In this document: positions 55,110-64,000 of the stretch, piece by piece
How the letters are laid out: each line of letters begins with the position of its first letter
Position numbering within the stretch: the stretch's first letter is position 1
Assembly (NCBI RefSeq): GCF_006974105.1
Contig: NZ_CP036282.1
Span: 992,001-1,056,000, forward strand
Direction: 5' to 3'
Length of the DNA: 64,000 bases
From: Rhodoferax aquaticus
GTDB lineage: Bacteria; Pseudomonadota; Gammaproteobacteria; Burkholderiales; Burkholderiaceae_C
Notes under the pieces: generated by a model
What the model was told of the DNA's origin: nothing
The model's input: the letters and a program-made list of their open reading frames with translations, nothing else
Database searches by the model: none
Translations under genes and position numbers: made by a program

Positions 55110-57386
55110 CTAAAAGGTACTGGCGGCCGACTTGCGTGAAGCGCGCAAGACAAAACTGGTTCGCGCGAGCGCCCGCAAAACGCCTTCTAGGTGGTTGTGG
55201 TCCCGTATTGCAATGATAAAGCGCAAGTCTGTTGCATCGTGTTGACCCTCTTGTCCCATGTCGATATGCACGATGTCGGCTTCTGCACTGGCCAGCGAGG
55301 CGGCAACTTTGGCGAGCACACCTTTGCCATTGGTAACGGTGACCACAACTTCTGTCTCAAACGGCCGCACGGGCTCATCGGACCACTCCACGCCAATAAA
55401 GCGCTCGCTGTCTTTGTATTGGAGTTTCTTGGCGACCTGGCACTCGTCACGGTGCACCACCAAGCCTTCTCCGCGCCCCAAGTAGCCCAAGATCGCATCG
55501 CCAGGAATCGGGCGACAGCAACTCGCAAACTGAACGGACGCGTTCTCACTTCCGTCTAGCGTAATGGCCCGCAAGGTGGACGAGTCGTGATTGGTAAATC
55601 GTTCACGTGTAAGTAACAGTGCGTCAGGGCGCGTGCCTTTCTCCATCAGCAGATGAACGAGGCGCTTGGCAACGATGTTGGCGATGCGTTTGCCTAGGCC
55701 AATGTCGGTCAGTAATTCTTGGCGTGTCTTGTTGCCAGTGAATCGAAGTAGCTTTTCCCACACGCCGTCGTAGGTGGGGTCATCGTGCGTGACGTTGTCG
55801 ATGCCTTCCGCGCGTAAGGCTTGCACCAAGAGTTTTTCCCCAAGCTCTTGCGACTCTACGTGTGCCAAAGTCTTTAAGTGATGTCTGATCTTAGAGCGCG
55901 CTCGGCCGGTTCTTACAAAGCCCAGCCAAGCAGGGTTGGGCGTAGACACAGGCGCTGTGACCACCTCCACCACGTCACCATTTTTGAGTTCTGTGCGCAG
56001 AGGCACTTGTTCCCCGTTGATACGGGCCGCCATGGTCCGGTCGCCAATGTTGCTATGGATCGCATAAGCAAAATCCACCACCGTTGCACCACGCGGCAAC
56101 GCCATGATGCGACTTTTCGGAGTGAAAACATACACCGCATCAGGGAATAAATCCACCTTCACATGGTCCCAAAACTCTGCCGCATCACGGGTCTCGTTTT
56201 GTATATCGAGCAACGACTGCAACCACTTAGTGCCCAAGCGGTCATTACTCGGGTCCTGGGCACCGTTGACTTTGTACAGCCAATGGGCAGCAACGCCAGA
56301 CTCTGCCACCACATGCATGGCTTCCGTGCGCATCTGGAACTCGACGTTCACCCCCGAGGGGCCAACTAAGGTGGTGTGCAGCGATTGGTAGCCATTGACC
56401 TTGGCAATCGCAATATGGTCTTTGAATTTGCCCGGCACCGGCTTGTAGAGCTGGTGCAGCAAGCCTAAGGCTGTATAGCAGTCAGTGATGGTGGGGACCA
56501 GCACTCTAAATCCATAGATGTCGGTAACTTGGGCAAAGCTCAGGTGTTTAAGGTCCATCTTTTTATAGATGGAGTACAGGGTCTTTTCTCTGCCAGCTAT
56601 GCGCACAGGCATGCCTGCTGCAGCGAAGCTGGCCTCTAGTTCCTTGTGAACCTTTTGAATCAAGTCCCGGCGGCGGTTGCGAGCTTTCGCAACCGCTTTG
56701 GACAAGATTGCATAGCGCCACGGGCGAAGGTGCTGAAACGACAGGTCTTGCAGCTCCCGATAGGTCTGGTTTAGGCCAAGGCGGTGCGCAATCGGGGCAT
56801 AGATTTCAAGGGTTTCTGATGCAATGCGCCCCCATTTTGAGCGAGGCATGTCGGATAGCGTGCGCATGTTGTGCGAGCGATCAGCGAGCTTGATCAAGAT
56901 CACGCGTACATCGCGCGCCATGGCCAGCAGCATTTTGCGAAAAGACTCGGCTTGGTTCTCTTCTCGCGTGTTGAATTGCAGCTTGTCCAGCTTGGTAAGA
57001 CCGTCGACCAGTTCCGCCACCGGGGCATCGAAGCGTTCGATCAGCTCTGCCTTGGTGACGCCGCAATCTTCCAGTGCGTCATGCAAGAGGGCTGCCATGA
57101 GAGCTTGCGCGTCAAGCTTCCATTCAGCGCATTGCGCCGCAACAGCAATAGGGTGGGTAATGTAAGGCTCGCCGCTATTGCGCATTTGCCCTAGGTGGGC
57201 CTCATCAGCAAAGCGATAAGCGAGGCGGACTTGTTCAATGTCTGCGGGTGAAAGGTAGTCTAGCTTTGCGGTAAGCCCGGCAAAACTGGCCGCTGCCGCG
57301 TTATTGGCTGCCGGGTGGGCTGCAGCAGCACCCGCGGTTTGGGTCTTGCTGTCCCCGTTGACTGTTGGATTGAGAGAGTTGCCCAT
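55110..57386 (-). CDS. spoT: Bifunctional (p)ppGpp synthetase/hydrolase
   Basis: Stringent-response enzyme of 758 residues. The order is an HD hydrolase domain (HPIAVAAQCAEWKLDA, LLHDALEDCG near 106-115), a synthetase domain (GREKTLYSIYKKM, DIYGFRVLVPT), TGS (YVFTPKSRIMALPRGAT), a helical region, and C-terminal ACT. An intact HDALED motif indicates hydrolase activity. Linkage rpoZ-spoT is conserved from E. coli to betaproteobacteria. The N-terminal ~35 residues are Ala-rich and variable. A terminator lies between it and rpoZ, so read-through or its own promoter is needed. Confidence 0.96.
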   Translation of the reverse strand: MGNSLNPTVNGDSKTQTAGAAAAHPAANNAAAASFAGLTAKLDYLSPADIEQVRLAYRFADEAHLGQMRNSGEPYITHPIAVAAQCAEWKLDAQALMAALLHDALEDCGVTKAELIERFDAPVAELVDGLTKLDKLQFNTREENQAESFRKMLLAMARDVRVILIKLADRSHNMRTLSDMPRSKWGRIASETLEIYAPIAHRLGLNQTYRELQDLSFQHLRPWRYAILSKAVAKARNRRRDLIQKVHKELEASFAAAGMPVRIAGREKTLYSIYKKMDLKHLSFAQVTDIYGFRVLVPTITDCYTALGLLHQLYKPVPGKFKDHIAIAKVNGYQSLHTTLVGPSGVNVEFQMRTEAMHVVAESGVAAHWLYKVNGAQDPSNDRLGTKWLQSLLDIQNETRDAAEFWDHVKVDLFPDAVYVFTPKSRIMALPRGATVVDFAYAIHSNIGDRTMAARINGEQVPLRTELKNGDVVEVVTAPVSTPNPAWLGFVRTGRARSKIRHHLKTLAHVESQELGEKLLVQALRAEGIDNVTHDDPTYDGVWEKLLRFTGNKTRQELLTDIGLGKRIANIVAKRLVHLLMEKGTRPDALLLTRERFTNHDSSTLRAITLDGSENASVQFASCCRPIPGDAILGYLGRGEGLVVHRDECQVAKKLQYKDSERFIGVEWSDEPVRPFETEVVVTVTNGKGVLAKVAASLASAEADIVHIDMGQEGQHDATDLRFIIAIRDHNHLEGVLRALARTSFVLRASRKSAASTF

Positions 57387-57430
57387 CCCGTAAATGTAGC
57401 GTGTGGTCTATTTTCGTGTCTCGTTCAGGC

Positions 57431-57462
57431 GAAAAAAAAGCACCGCTTGCGGTGCCCTTTTC
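57431..57462 (-). terminator. Terminator after rpoZ
   Basis: On the minus strand GCACCGC-AA-GCGGTGC is followed by eight T residues, 12 bp after the rpoZ stop: a strong intrinsic terminator separating rpoZ from spoT. Confidence 0.88.
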
Positions 57463-57474
57463 CGTGCGCCTGAT

Positions 57475-57678
57475 TTACAGGGGTACTTTTTTCAGCATTT
57501 CAATGCCGACTTTGCCAGCAGCGATTTCACGCAAAGCGGTAACGCCTGGCTTGTTCTTGCTTTCAATCTTGGGTGTATGCCCTTGGCTCAGCATGCGTGC
57601 ACGGTAGGTTGCCGCCAATACCAATTGAAAACGATTGGGGATCTGCACAAGGCAGTCTTCTACTGTGATACGGGCCAT
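57475..57678 (-). CDS. rpoZ: RNA polymerase omega subunit
   Basis: A 67-residue subunit that helps assemble RNA polymerase and forms part of the ppGpp site. ATG 57678 gives [10 protein letters not shown], the standard start; the frame continues upstream without meaning. [15 protein letters not shown] and [17 protein letters not shown] are diagnostic. It lies between gmk and spoT as in relatives. Confidence 0.97.
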   Translation of the reverse strand: MARITVEDCLVQIPNRFQLVLAATYRARMLSQGHTPKIESKNKPGVTALREIAAGKVGIEMLKKVPL

Positions 57679-57694
57679 GGGATTCTCCGAAAGA

Positions 57695-58348
57695 CTAGGG
57701 GATATGCAACGCTTTGAACGTTTCGGCTCTGGCGCGACGCTGCGCTGCAAATTTGAGCCGTTGGGAGTGAACGATGGCCTTCAAATCGAAAAGCGCTCGG
57801 TCAAACAACTCGTTAATTATAACGAAATCGAATTTTTCCGCGTGTGCAACTTCAACCTGGGCGTTCTTCATGCGCATTTCAATGACATCGGGCTTGTCTT
57901 CCCCGCGTCGCTCCAAGCGTGAACGCAGCTCTTCCCAGCTCGGCGGGAGGATAAAAATACACACCGCGTTCGCAAAGATGTTCTTGATTTGGACTGCGCC
58001 TTGAAAGTCAATTTCCAAAATCACATCTTCGCCATGTGACATGCGGTCTTCAATGGCTTTCTTGCTAGTGCCGTAACGGTTGTTGTGCACGTGGGCCCAT
58101 TCGACAAACGCATTGGCCGCGACCATCGCATCAAACTCTTGTTGGGAGGTAAAGAAGTACTCGCGCCCGTGCTTTTCTTGGCCACGCGGCGGGCGGGTAG
58201 TGTGTGACACAGACGGTTGAACATGCGAATCTAGCTCAAGCAATGCTTTTACCAAGCTGGACTTGCCAGCCCCACTAGGGGCGGCGACGACAAAAAGGTT
58301 CCCGGGGTATTCCATACAAAGGGCGCTGGAGGCGGTAGCTGAAGTCAC
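57695..58348 (-). CDS. gmk: Guanylate kinase
   Basis: Converts GMP to GDP. P-loop [10 protein letters not shown], the GMP-binding [12 protein letters not shown] and [11 protein letters not shown] are present; 217 residues. The GTG at 58348 starts one base after the yicC stop, suggesting coupling. An ATG at 58315 ([10 protein letters not shown]) matches the usual start better but has no ribosome-binding site. Next in line are rpoZ and spoT, linking nucleotide supply and ppGpp. Confidence 0.96.
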   Translation of the reverse strand: MTSATASSALCMEYPGNLFVVAAPSGAGKSSLVKALLELDSHVQPSVSHTTRPPRGQEKHGREYFFTSQQEFDAMVAANAFVEWAHVHNNRYGTSKKAIEDRMSHGEDVILEIDFQGAVQIKNIFANAVCIFILPPSWEELRSRLERRGEDKPDVIEMRMKNAQVEVAHAEKFDFVIINELFDRALFDLKAIVHSQRLKFAAQRRARAETFKALHIP

Positions 58349-58349
58349 C

Positions 58350-59267
58350 CTATTCTATGTTCTGTACCTGTTCGCGCATCTGTTCTATCAGGACCTTCAT
58401 GTCTACCGAAATATGCGTCAACTCCAATGCCGCCGACTTGGAGCCCATGGTGTTGGCCTCGCGGTGCAGTTCTTGGATCAAAAAGTCCAGCCGCTTACCT
58501 ACTTCACCCCCCTTTTTTAGCAGCCGTTCTATCTCGTCAAGGTGTGAATTGACCCGGGTTATTTCCTCTGCAACATCAATTCGAATGGCAAACGCCGTTG
58601 CTTCCGTGAGCGCCCGGTCTTGCGCGGCTTCAGGCAGTGTGGTGCCGTCTGTCAAAGCCATGGCCTCTTTCCAGCGGTCTAGAAAACGCTGGCGTTGCTG
58701 AGCCACTAACTGGGGAACTAGCGGACTGGCCTGCTGCACCAAAGTGCGAATCTGTGACACGTGGTCGCTCAGCATGGCAGTTAAGCGCGCGCCTTCGCGT
58801 TGGCGTGCACTCAGTAGCTCTTTGAGCGCCTTTTCGGCCACTTGCAGCACTGTGCCGCTCCAGTCATGGTGACTGGACTGCTCAGCGGCGCACAAGCGCA
58901 ACACATCGGCCACACTGAGTGGGTTGGCCTGTGGGAGCCACGCTTTTACATTGTCTTGTACCGCGTTGAGCCGCTGCAGCAGTTTGGGGCTGGGGTCTGG
59001 CACACTGCTAGAGCTGCTGGTTTCCACGGATGCACGCACTTCCACCTTGCCTCGCTTGAGCTTGGCAATGAGCAAATCGCGCAGCGCGGGCTCGTAAGGC
59101 CGCAAGTCTTCGGGCAACTTGAATGACAAATCCAAAAAGCGGCTATTGACGGAGCGAATTTCCAAGCCCAGCTGACTGACCAGTGGGTTTTTAGGTTCGC
59201 CGTCAACGGCGGAATTGGCTGTGCTGTGCTGTGCACTGGCATAGCCAGTCATGCTGTAAACTGCCAT
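58350..59267 (-). CDS. yicC: YicC family endoribonuclease
   Basis: A 305-residue protein with [13 protein letters not shown] at the start (ATG 59267; the frame is open to 59360) and the C-terminal block [20 protein letters not shown], with [19 protein letters not shown] near the N-terminus. E. coli YicC is reported to promote RNA decay; a hexameric endoribonuclease activity is described for the family. It heads the leftward yicC-gmk-rpoZ-spoT set and is divergent from the kinase gene at 59347. Confidence 0.94.
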   Translation of the reverse strand: MAVYSMTGYASAQHSTANSAVDGEPKNPLVSQLGLEIRSVNSRFLDLSFKLPEDLRPYEPALRDLLIAKLKRGKVEVRASVETSSSSSVPDPSPKLLQRLNAVQDNVKAWLPQANPLSVADVLRLCAAEQSSHHDWSGTVLQVAEKALKELLSARQREGARLTAMLSDHVSQIRTLVQQASPLVPQLVAQQRQRFLDRWKEAMALTDGTTLPEAAQDRALTEATAFAIRIDVAEEITRVNSHLDEIERLLKKGGEVGKRLDFLIQELHREANTMGSKSAALELTHISVDMKVLIEQMREQVQNIE

Positions 59268-59346
59268 GGCGGTTTCTCGGGACGTTGGAACGGCTCCGAG
59301 AATAACCCGGTTCAGATGCACCAGACGAGATACCAACTCCAAATTT

Positions 59347-60354
59347 ATGTCAAAGGTCAAGCCAGCACCCTTACCCCCTGACTCCGTAATCGGTGGCTAC
59401 CGCATTGTTCGTAAAGTTGCTGCGGGGGGCTTTGGACTGGTGTACTTGGCCTTGGATTCCGATGGCCAGCAAGTGGCTGTCAAGGAATACTTGCCGTCAT
59501 CCTTGGCCTCACGTGCGCCCGGAGAGTTGCTACCTAAGGTTGCTCCAGAAAAGCTGTCTTTGTACCGGCTAGGGCTCAAGAGTTTTTTTGAAGAAGGGCG
59601 CTCACTGGCCCAAATCTCTCATCCCTCCGTGGTGAGTGTGTTGAATTTTTTCCGCGAAAACGAGACCGTGTACATGGTCATGAACTACTTGGAGGGCTGG
59701 GCCCTGCAAGATTTCATTGTTACAGCGCGCGATCTCAAACAAAGCAAGGTCTTTCGCGAGTCCACCATCCGTTCCTTGTTCGACGAAATTCTGCGCGGTT
59801 TGCGCATCGTGCACCAGCACAAGATGCTGCACTTAGACATCAAACCCGCCAATGTTTTTATTACCGATGACAACCGCTCGGTGCTTATCGACTTTGGCGC
59901 TGCACGTGAAGTGTTGAGCAAAGAAGGTAACTTCATTCGCCCCATGTATACCCCGGGCTTTGCTGCGCCAGAGATGTACCGCCGAGACGCGCCCATGGGC
60001 CCGTGGACGGACATCTATGCCATAGGGGCGTGTATCTACGCTTGTATGCAGGGCTATCCGCCCAATGAAGCCCCGCAGCGCTTGGAGAAGGACCGCATAG
60101 GTACTGCGTTAGCCCGCTTGCGTGGGGTGTATTCAGACAACTTGATTGAAGTGGTGGAGTGGTGCATGTCCTTAGATCCGCTCTCAAGACCGCAGTCGGT
60201 GTTTGCCTTGCAAAAAGAGTTGAGCCGTGAGGGTGAACGGCGTTACACCAAGCTGAGTGTCGGCGAAAAGGTGCGCATGCAGTTTGACACCATCGTGGCT
60301 GACACCAAGAAAACAGTGCAAGGTGGCCTGGGCCGTGGGGAAAAATCCTCATGA
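59347..60354 (+). CDS. Serine/threonine protein kinase
   Basis: A 335-residue Hanks-type kinase from ATG 59347. The Gly-rich loop AAGGFGLV (25-32), Lys46 in AVKEYLP, catalytic loop HLDIKPANV, DFGAAR, and APEMYRRDAPMGPWTDIYA are all present, so it should be active. The catalytic loop has HLD instead of the common HRD. There is no transmembrane segment and no PASTA or other sensor domain, so it is cytoplasmic. The C-terminal ~50 residues are basic and variable. It overlaps the PP2C gene by 4 bp, forming a kinase/phosphatase switch. Targets are unknown. Confidence 0.92.
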   Translation: MSKVKPAPLPPDSVIGGYRIVRKVAAGGFGLVYLALDSDGQQVAVKEYLPSSLASRAPGELLPKVAPEKLSLYRLGLKSFFEEGRSLAQISHPSVVSVLNFFRENETVYMVMNYLEGWALQDFIVTARDLKQSKVFRESTIRSLFDEILRGLRIVHQHKMLHLDIKPANVFITDDNRSVLIDFGAAREVLSKEGNFIRPMYTPGFAAPEMYRRDAPMGPWTDIYAIGACIYACMQGYPPNEAPQRLEKDRIGTALARLRGVYSDNLIEVVEWCMSLDPLSRPQSVFALQKELSREGERRYTKLSVGEKVRMQFDTIVADTKKTVQGGLGRGEKSS

Positions 60355-61268
60355 AGTTTTCGGTGTTTCAAATTAGCCGCCGCGGTGGACGAGACAAGAA
60401 CGAAGACCGCATGGGCTATTGCTATACCAAAAGCTCGGGTTTGTTTTTATTGGCTGACGGTATGGGGGGCCACCCGGAGGGGGAAGTGGCGGCCCAGATC
60501 GCACTGCAAGTCATCTCCGCGCTGTATCAAAAAGAAGCGCAACCTGAGGTCAAAGACGTCAAGGCCTTCTTCAGCATGGCAGTGATGACGGCCCATCGGC
60601 AGATCTTGCGCTATGCCGCCGAGCACGGGCTGATGGACACCCCGCGCACCACACTGGTGGCGGCCATCATGCAAAACGGAGCTGTGAGCTGGATGCACTG
60701 TGGCGATTCCAGACTGTATTTTGTGCGCCAAGGTGAGTTAGTGGCGCGCACACGGGACCATTCTTACTTGGAGCAGCGCCAGACGGGTACTGGGCCTAAA
60801 GCAGATCTCCCTGCATCCTTTAACCGCAATGTGCTGTTTACCTGTTTGGGGTCGCCGTCGAAACCCACGTTCGACATTGTTGGCCCCGTCTCTTTGCAGC
60901 AGGGGGATAAGGTCCTGCTGTGCTCCGACGGGCTATGGGGTTCTATAGACGATGCCGATATCGTGTTCCATTTGGGCCAAAAGCCAGTCGCCGTTGCCGC
61001 GCCTGATTTGGTGGAGCGGGCCTTGATCAAGGCGGGCACCCACAGCGACAACGTAACGCTGATCGCCGTAGAGTGGGAGACGCCCGACAACTTTGAGTCC
61101 ACCCGTGGCACGATCTCTACGGACCATATTGATGAAGGCGTATTCGCTTCGACCGTGCAAGCAGGTTGGCTGGATGGTGCGGAAGACGACTTGGATGACG
61201 CCGCCATCGAGCGCTCCATTGCCGAGATCAATGAAGCGATCCGCCGCTCCGCCGAGCGCAAGACTTAG
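60351..61268 (+). CDS. PP2C-family Ser/Thr protein phosphatase
   Basis: A 305-residue metal-dependent phosphatase. Motifs include the N-terminal [56 protein letters not shown] and [10 protein letters not shown], which supply the metal-binding Asp residues. After about residue 245 there is an acidic tail ([16 protein letters not shown]) with a predicted helix. It is translationally coupled to the kinase (ATGA) and presumably reverses its phosphorylation. rph follows 29 bp later. Confidence 0.93.
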   Translation: MKFSVFQISRRGGRDKNEDRMGYCYTKSSGLFLLADGMGGHPEGEVAAQIALQVISALYQKEAQPEVKDVKAFFSMAVMTAHRQILRYAAEHGLMDTPRTTLVAAIMQNGAVSWMHCGDSRLYFVRQGELVARTRDHSYLEQRQTGTGPKADLPASFNRNVLFTCLGSPSKPTFDIVGPVSLQQGDKVLLCSDGLWGSIDDADIVFHLGQKPVAVAAPDLVERALIKAGTHSDNVTLIAVEWETPDNFESTRGTISTDHIDEGVFASTVQAGWLDGAEDDLDDAAIERSIAEINEAIRRSAERKT

Positions 61269-61297
61269 CCCCGCAGGGGCCCACCAAAGGTTCAACT

Positions 61298-62022
<725 letters not shown>

Positions 62023-62029
<7 letters not shown>

Positions 62030-62045
62030 CGACTAGCGCAATAGC
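62023..62045 (+). repeat. Palindromic repeat relic at the rph stop
   Basis: TTTATAGCGACTAGCGCAATA matches the minus-strand relic TTTATAGCTTGTAGCGCTTAT at most positions and supplies the TAG stop of rph. Confidence 0.5.
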
Positions 62046-62072
62046 TGCGGGCGCAATCGGCACATTTTCTCT

Positions 62073-62729
62073 TTAGCGCTCATCAAGGGGGAGCAAGAAA
62101 GAGTTGGCACTCGTTCCAAACTCAGACCCAGGGGGGGAGCTATCCCCAAAGCCCCTTACTTCGTTGCGTCGGTCTTTGAGTCGCTCGTGGAGCTGTGCCT
62201 TTGCGTGCGTGAAGTCATTGCTATGGGCTTCGTCCGCAGAGTTTTGAAACGTTGCTTGGCCAACTTTTGAAAAGTCGAACTTTGCTTGCACCTTCTTAAG
62301 GTCGTCTAAGTAGTCGCTGCTCAGCACCCAGTAATCAATGCCTAGTGAGGCCATGATGGAAGCTTTAAGCCTCACATCTTTTCTCTTTCTTGATGCGGGG
62401 TCGTAAAAGTCGATGCATGCGAGCACATGGGTCTCAGCATCCATCACTACAAAGAGAAACACCAGATGCTCAATGCATTGAAACAGCGCCTGCGTTTTCG
62501 CTTCATCTGCGCTCACCACCATTCTTGTTAGCGATGTCTTGACCAAGACGTCCTGGCCTTCGTAAACATGCCTGACCAGCTGATAAATCTCGTACTCTTG
62601 CTGATTGAGTAGCTTGCGCTTTCGCAGCGGAAATTCCGCCGCGGTTGCCTTCATGAGCCTCGCAATCAGCGCTCGCTTTTCAGCCTTTTTCCTGTCGGGA
62701 AAAAGATAGGTGAATAAAGGGCCCAACAT
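62073..62729 (-). CDS. DUF2726-like protein
   Basis: A 218-residue protein. The core (about residues 35-150) has LLNQQEYEIYQLVRHVYEG, then LFVVMDAETHVLACIDFYD, SRKRKDVRLKASIMASLGI and YWVLSSDYLDDL. This resembles DUF2726, a PD-(D/E)XK-like domain in which an Asp/Glu strand is followed by 'RD..K...l...Gi'. Catalytic residues are not clearly complete. The basic N-terminus and charged C-terminal tail are variable. It is transcribed leftward, opposite to rph, in an accessory-looking region. Confidence 0.55.
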   Translation of the reverse strand: MLGPLFTYLFPDRKKAEKRALIARLMKATAAEFPLRKRKLLNQQEYEIYQLVRHVYEGQDVLVKTSLTRMVVSADEAKTQALFQCIEHLVFLFVVMDAETHVLACIDFYDPASRKRKDVRLKASIMASLGIDYWVLSSDYLDDLKKVQAKFDFSKVGQATFQNSADEAHSNDFTHAKAQLHERLKDRRNEVRGFGDSSPPGSEFGTSANSFLLPLDER

Positions 62730-62826
62730 AGTGCTTCCTACTGTGAAAGCTCACCTCGGTGAGCACAATTGATCAGGCACCAAAGCCCCAATGGACATAC
62801 GGCATGTCCCGCGCAAAAGGCCGGAC

Positions 62827-63030
62827 TTAGCTTGCCTCGGTGAGAAAAGCGGCGCGCCGTTTCTCGCTCCAACGTGGGGTTTCCACCTCGCCGTCTATTT
62901 CATACAACTGCACCAACGCTTCATCGCTGTGGCACAGGTCGTCTACATCTTTGTTGCCGAGTAAATGCTGCGCTGGTTGCGTAGCACGGGGTTTGGGGGT
63001 GTCGTAGTAACTCATGGCGGTCAGATGCAT
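62827..63030 (-). CDS. Small hypothetical protein next to the metallopeptidase
   Basis: A 67-residue polar protein beginning MHLTAMSYYDTPKPRATQP; a second Met six codons in is an alternative start. The ATG follows directly after the peptidase stop (TAAATG), so translation is coupled. No signal peptide, membrane helix or known domain is seen. The acidic middle (NKDVDDLCHSDEALVQLYE) and basic WSEKRRAAFL near the end are its only notable features. It might be a partner or inhibitor of the peptidase, which is speculation. Confidence 0.5.
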   Translation of the reverse strand: MHLTAMSYYDTPKPRATQPAQHLLGNKDVDDLCHSDEALVQLYEIDGEVETPRWSEKRRAAFLTEAS

Positions 63031-64000
63031 TTAGAACGGGTAGGCGGGCGTTGCCGCGTCGATAGGGGTCCACTGGCCGGTCGCCAGCTGGTTGTGCTTG
63101 CCAGGAGCCAAGGCATAGAAGGTGAGTGGAGCTATGGGCAGAGCTAAATCGGCCACAGAGTCCAGCGCGGTTTGGCTTAGCGGAATGCCGTACATCGCAA
63201 AATGCTTGCGCATGTCTTGGCCAATGATCTTGGAGCTCAGCACGTAGAACAGGTCTTCGTTTTCAATCGTGTTATTCGCAAATCGACCCATGCCGTACTT
63301 GGCCTTGTTGTTGGCATCCCAGGCACGGGCCACCAGTCGGTCGCCCTTGGTCAGCAGTTGGAAAAACTCCAAAGTGCTCTCCATCGTAGGTTGCGCCAGT
63401 GCAGCGCGCAGCTTGCTGTACTGAAAAGCCATCTGAAAATGCACCGCGCGCATGGGGTCTTGGCTAGGGCCTTGCCATAGCCTGACTTCCATATCGGCAC
63501 GCAAAGCCTCCCCCGCTAGGTTGGTCGCACGGTTAGCCACAATGTAGGCGTACAGGCCTTTGTGGTCGAGGCTGTGGCCGGTGTCTTCACCCAGCAAGGC
63601 TGCTTGGCGCAGCATGGTGGCGCTGGCCAGAATGTTGTTGTCACACTCCACCACGCAGCCCTTGCCATTGGGGGCAATGTGCATCACGCGTTGCACCGTG
63701 TTGTGGCCCAACTCATGGGCGTGGCCCCAGCCACTGCCAATGCCTGCAAATCCGTCAGACGGGTTGCCGGAGCACAAAAAGCCGCATGTTGCAATCCAGC
63801 CAATGAAATGCTGCACGCCGGGGGCGCGGTGCAAGGGCCCTGTACAGGTCCACCCCAAGCCATCGCACAGCGCTTGGGCGCGGTCTGACATGGGCATGTT
63901 GTTGTAGCCGTTGGCAAAGTGGTTGCTGTCAAACAGCATGTTTTTGAGGCGGCCCACCACATAGTCTTCAGGGCTCAAAGTGCCCATGGCACTTTTGGCG
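63031..64000 (-). CDS. M60/ImpA-like metallopeptidase (C-terminal part)
   Basis: At least 322 residues of a larger protein; the frame stays open to the window edge, so the N-terminus is missing. WGHAHELGHNTVQRVM carries the zinc motif HELGH, and an E is found further on in VVECDNNILA, giving the H-E-x2-H-x(n)-E arrangement of M60-like peptidases such as ImpA, which cleave mucin-type glycoproteins. The rest (FQLLTKGDRLVARAWD, FYVLSSKIIGQDMRKHF) matches the helical bundle after the catalytic site. Secretion cannot be judged. It is followed by a coupled 67-residue gene. Confidence 0.75.
   Translation of the reverse strand, partial: AKSAMGTLSPEDYVVGRLKNMLFDSNHFANGYNNMPMSDRAQALCDGLGWTCTGPLHRAPGVQHFIGWIATCGFLCSGNPSDGFAGIGSGWGHAHELGHNTVQRVMHIAPNGKGCVVECDNNILASATMLRQAALLGEDTGHSLDHKGLYAYIVANRATNLAGEALRADMEVRLWQGPSQDPMRAVHFQMAFQYSKLRAALAQPTMESTLEFFQLLTKGDRLVARAWDANNKAKYGMGRFANNTIENEDLFYVLSSKIIGQDMRKHFAMYGIPLSQTALDSVADLALPIAPLTFYALAPGKHNQLATGQWTPIDAATPAYPF

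Overview
The window looks like a chromosomal segment of a betaproteobacterium of the order Burkholderiales, most likely family Comamonadaceae (Rhodoferax/Polaromonas/Limnohabitans-like). This is inferred from gene content and order: the end of the dcw cluster (ftsA-ftsZ-lpxC); gltBD next to an mla operon that contains mlaA; mla-yadGH-bolA-murA-hisGD in a row; rapZ; divergent nadK/hrcA; and yicC-gmk-rpoZ-spoT. Several short palindromic repeats of a type I recall from comamonad genomes support this. No 16S rRNA gene is present, so the genus is not resolved.

Layout. 1-7.7 kb: cell division and envelope (ftsA end, ftsZ, lpxC), aroB, a dGTPase-like gene, a DUF1415/methyltransferase pair and a glycine-zipper lipoprotein. 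7.7-8.6 kb: a RAYT-type Y1 transposase relative with flanking repeat debris. 8.6-24 kb: gltBD, the MlaFEDACB lipid transport operon, an ABC-2 exporter, a BolA protein, murA, hisG and hisD. 24-41.2 kb: housekeeping genes, with rsmD, coaD, usp and ferredoxin rightward, then a long leftward run (TPR protein, lolB, ispE, tRNA-Gln, prs, rplY, pth), then DNA repair genes (mutM, a dynamin-like GTPase, mutY), rapZ, recN, nadK and hrcA. 41.2-46.6 kb: a compact mobile island. 46.7-54.3 kb: an acyl-CoA catabolic locus. 54.3-62 kb: tRNA-Arg, greB, spoT, rpoZ, gmk, yicC, a Ser/Thr kinase/PP2C pair and rph. 62-64 kb: accessory genes, including the C-terminal part of an M60/ImpA-like metallopeptidase cut by the window edge.

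The island at 41,249-46,589 is inserted in a tRNA gene with a CAT anticodon. It is bounded by 50-bp direct repeats that start exactly at the first base of the anticodon loop. It carries a tyrosine integrase, a MobV/Pre-type relaxase, a protein with a PD-(D/E)XK-like pattern and small DNA-binding-like proteins, in about 5.3 kb. That makes it a candidate miniature integrative mobilizable element. Related GGGACACTGG motifs occur at both ends and in inverted orientation near the left end.

The catabolic locus has a MerR regulator and an SCP2 protein divergent from a carboxylase beta - acyl-CoA dehydrogenase - hydratase - biotin carboxylase alpha - BKACE series. Gene order and motifs resemble geranyl-CoA carboxylase (atuCDEF) more than methylcrotonyl-CoA carboxylase (liu) operons. 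A MerR-style promoter with a 19-bp spacer lies in the divergent gap. The biotin carboxylase gene has a duplicated and apparently rebuilt 5' end. I judge the island and this locus to be the most rewarding places for follow-up.
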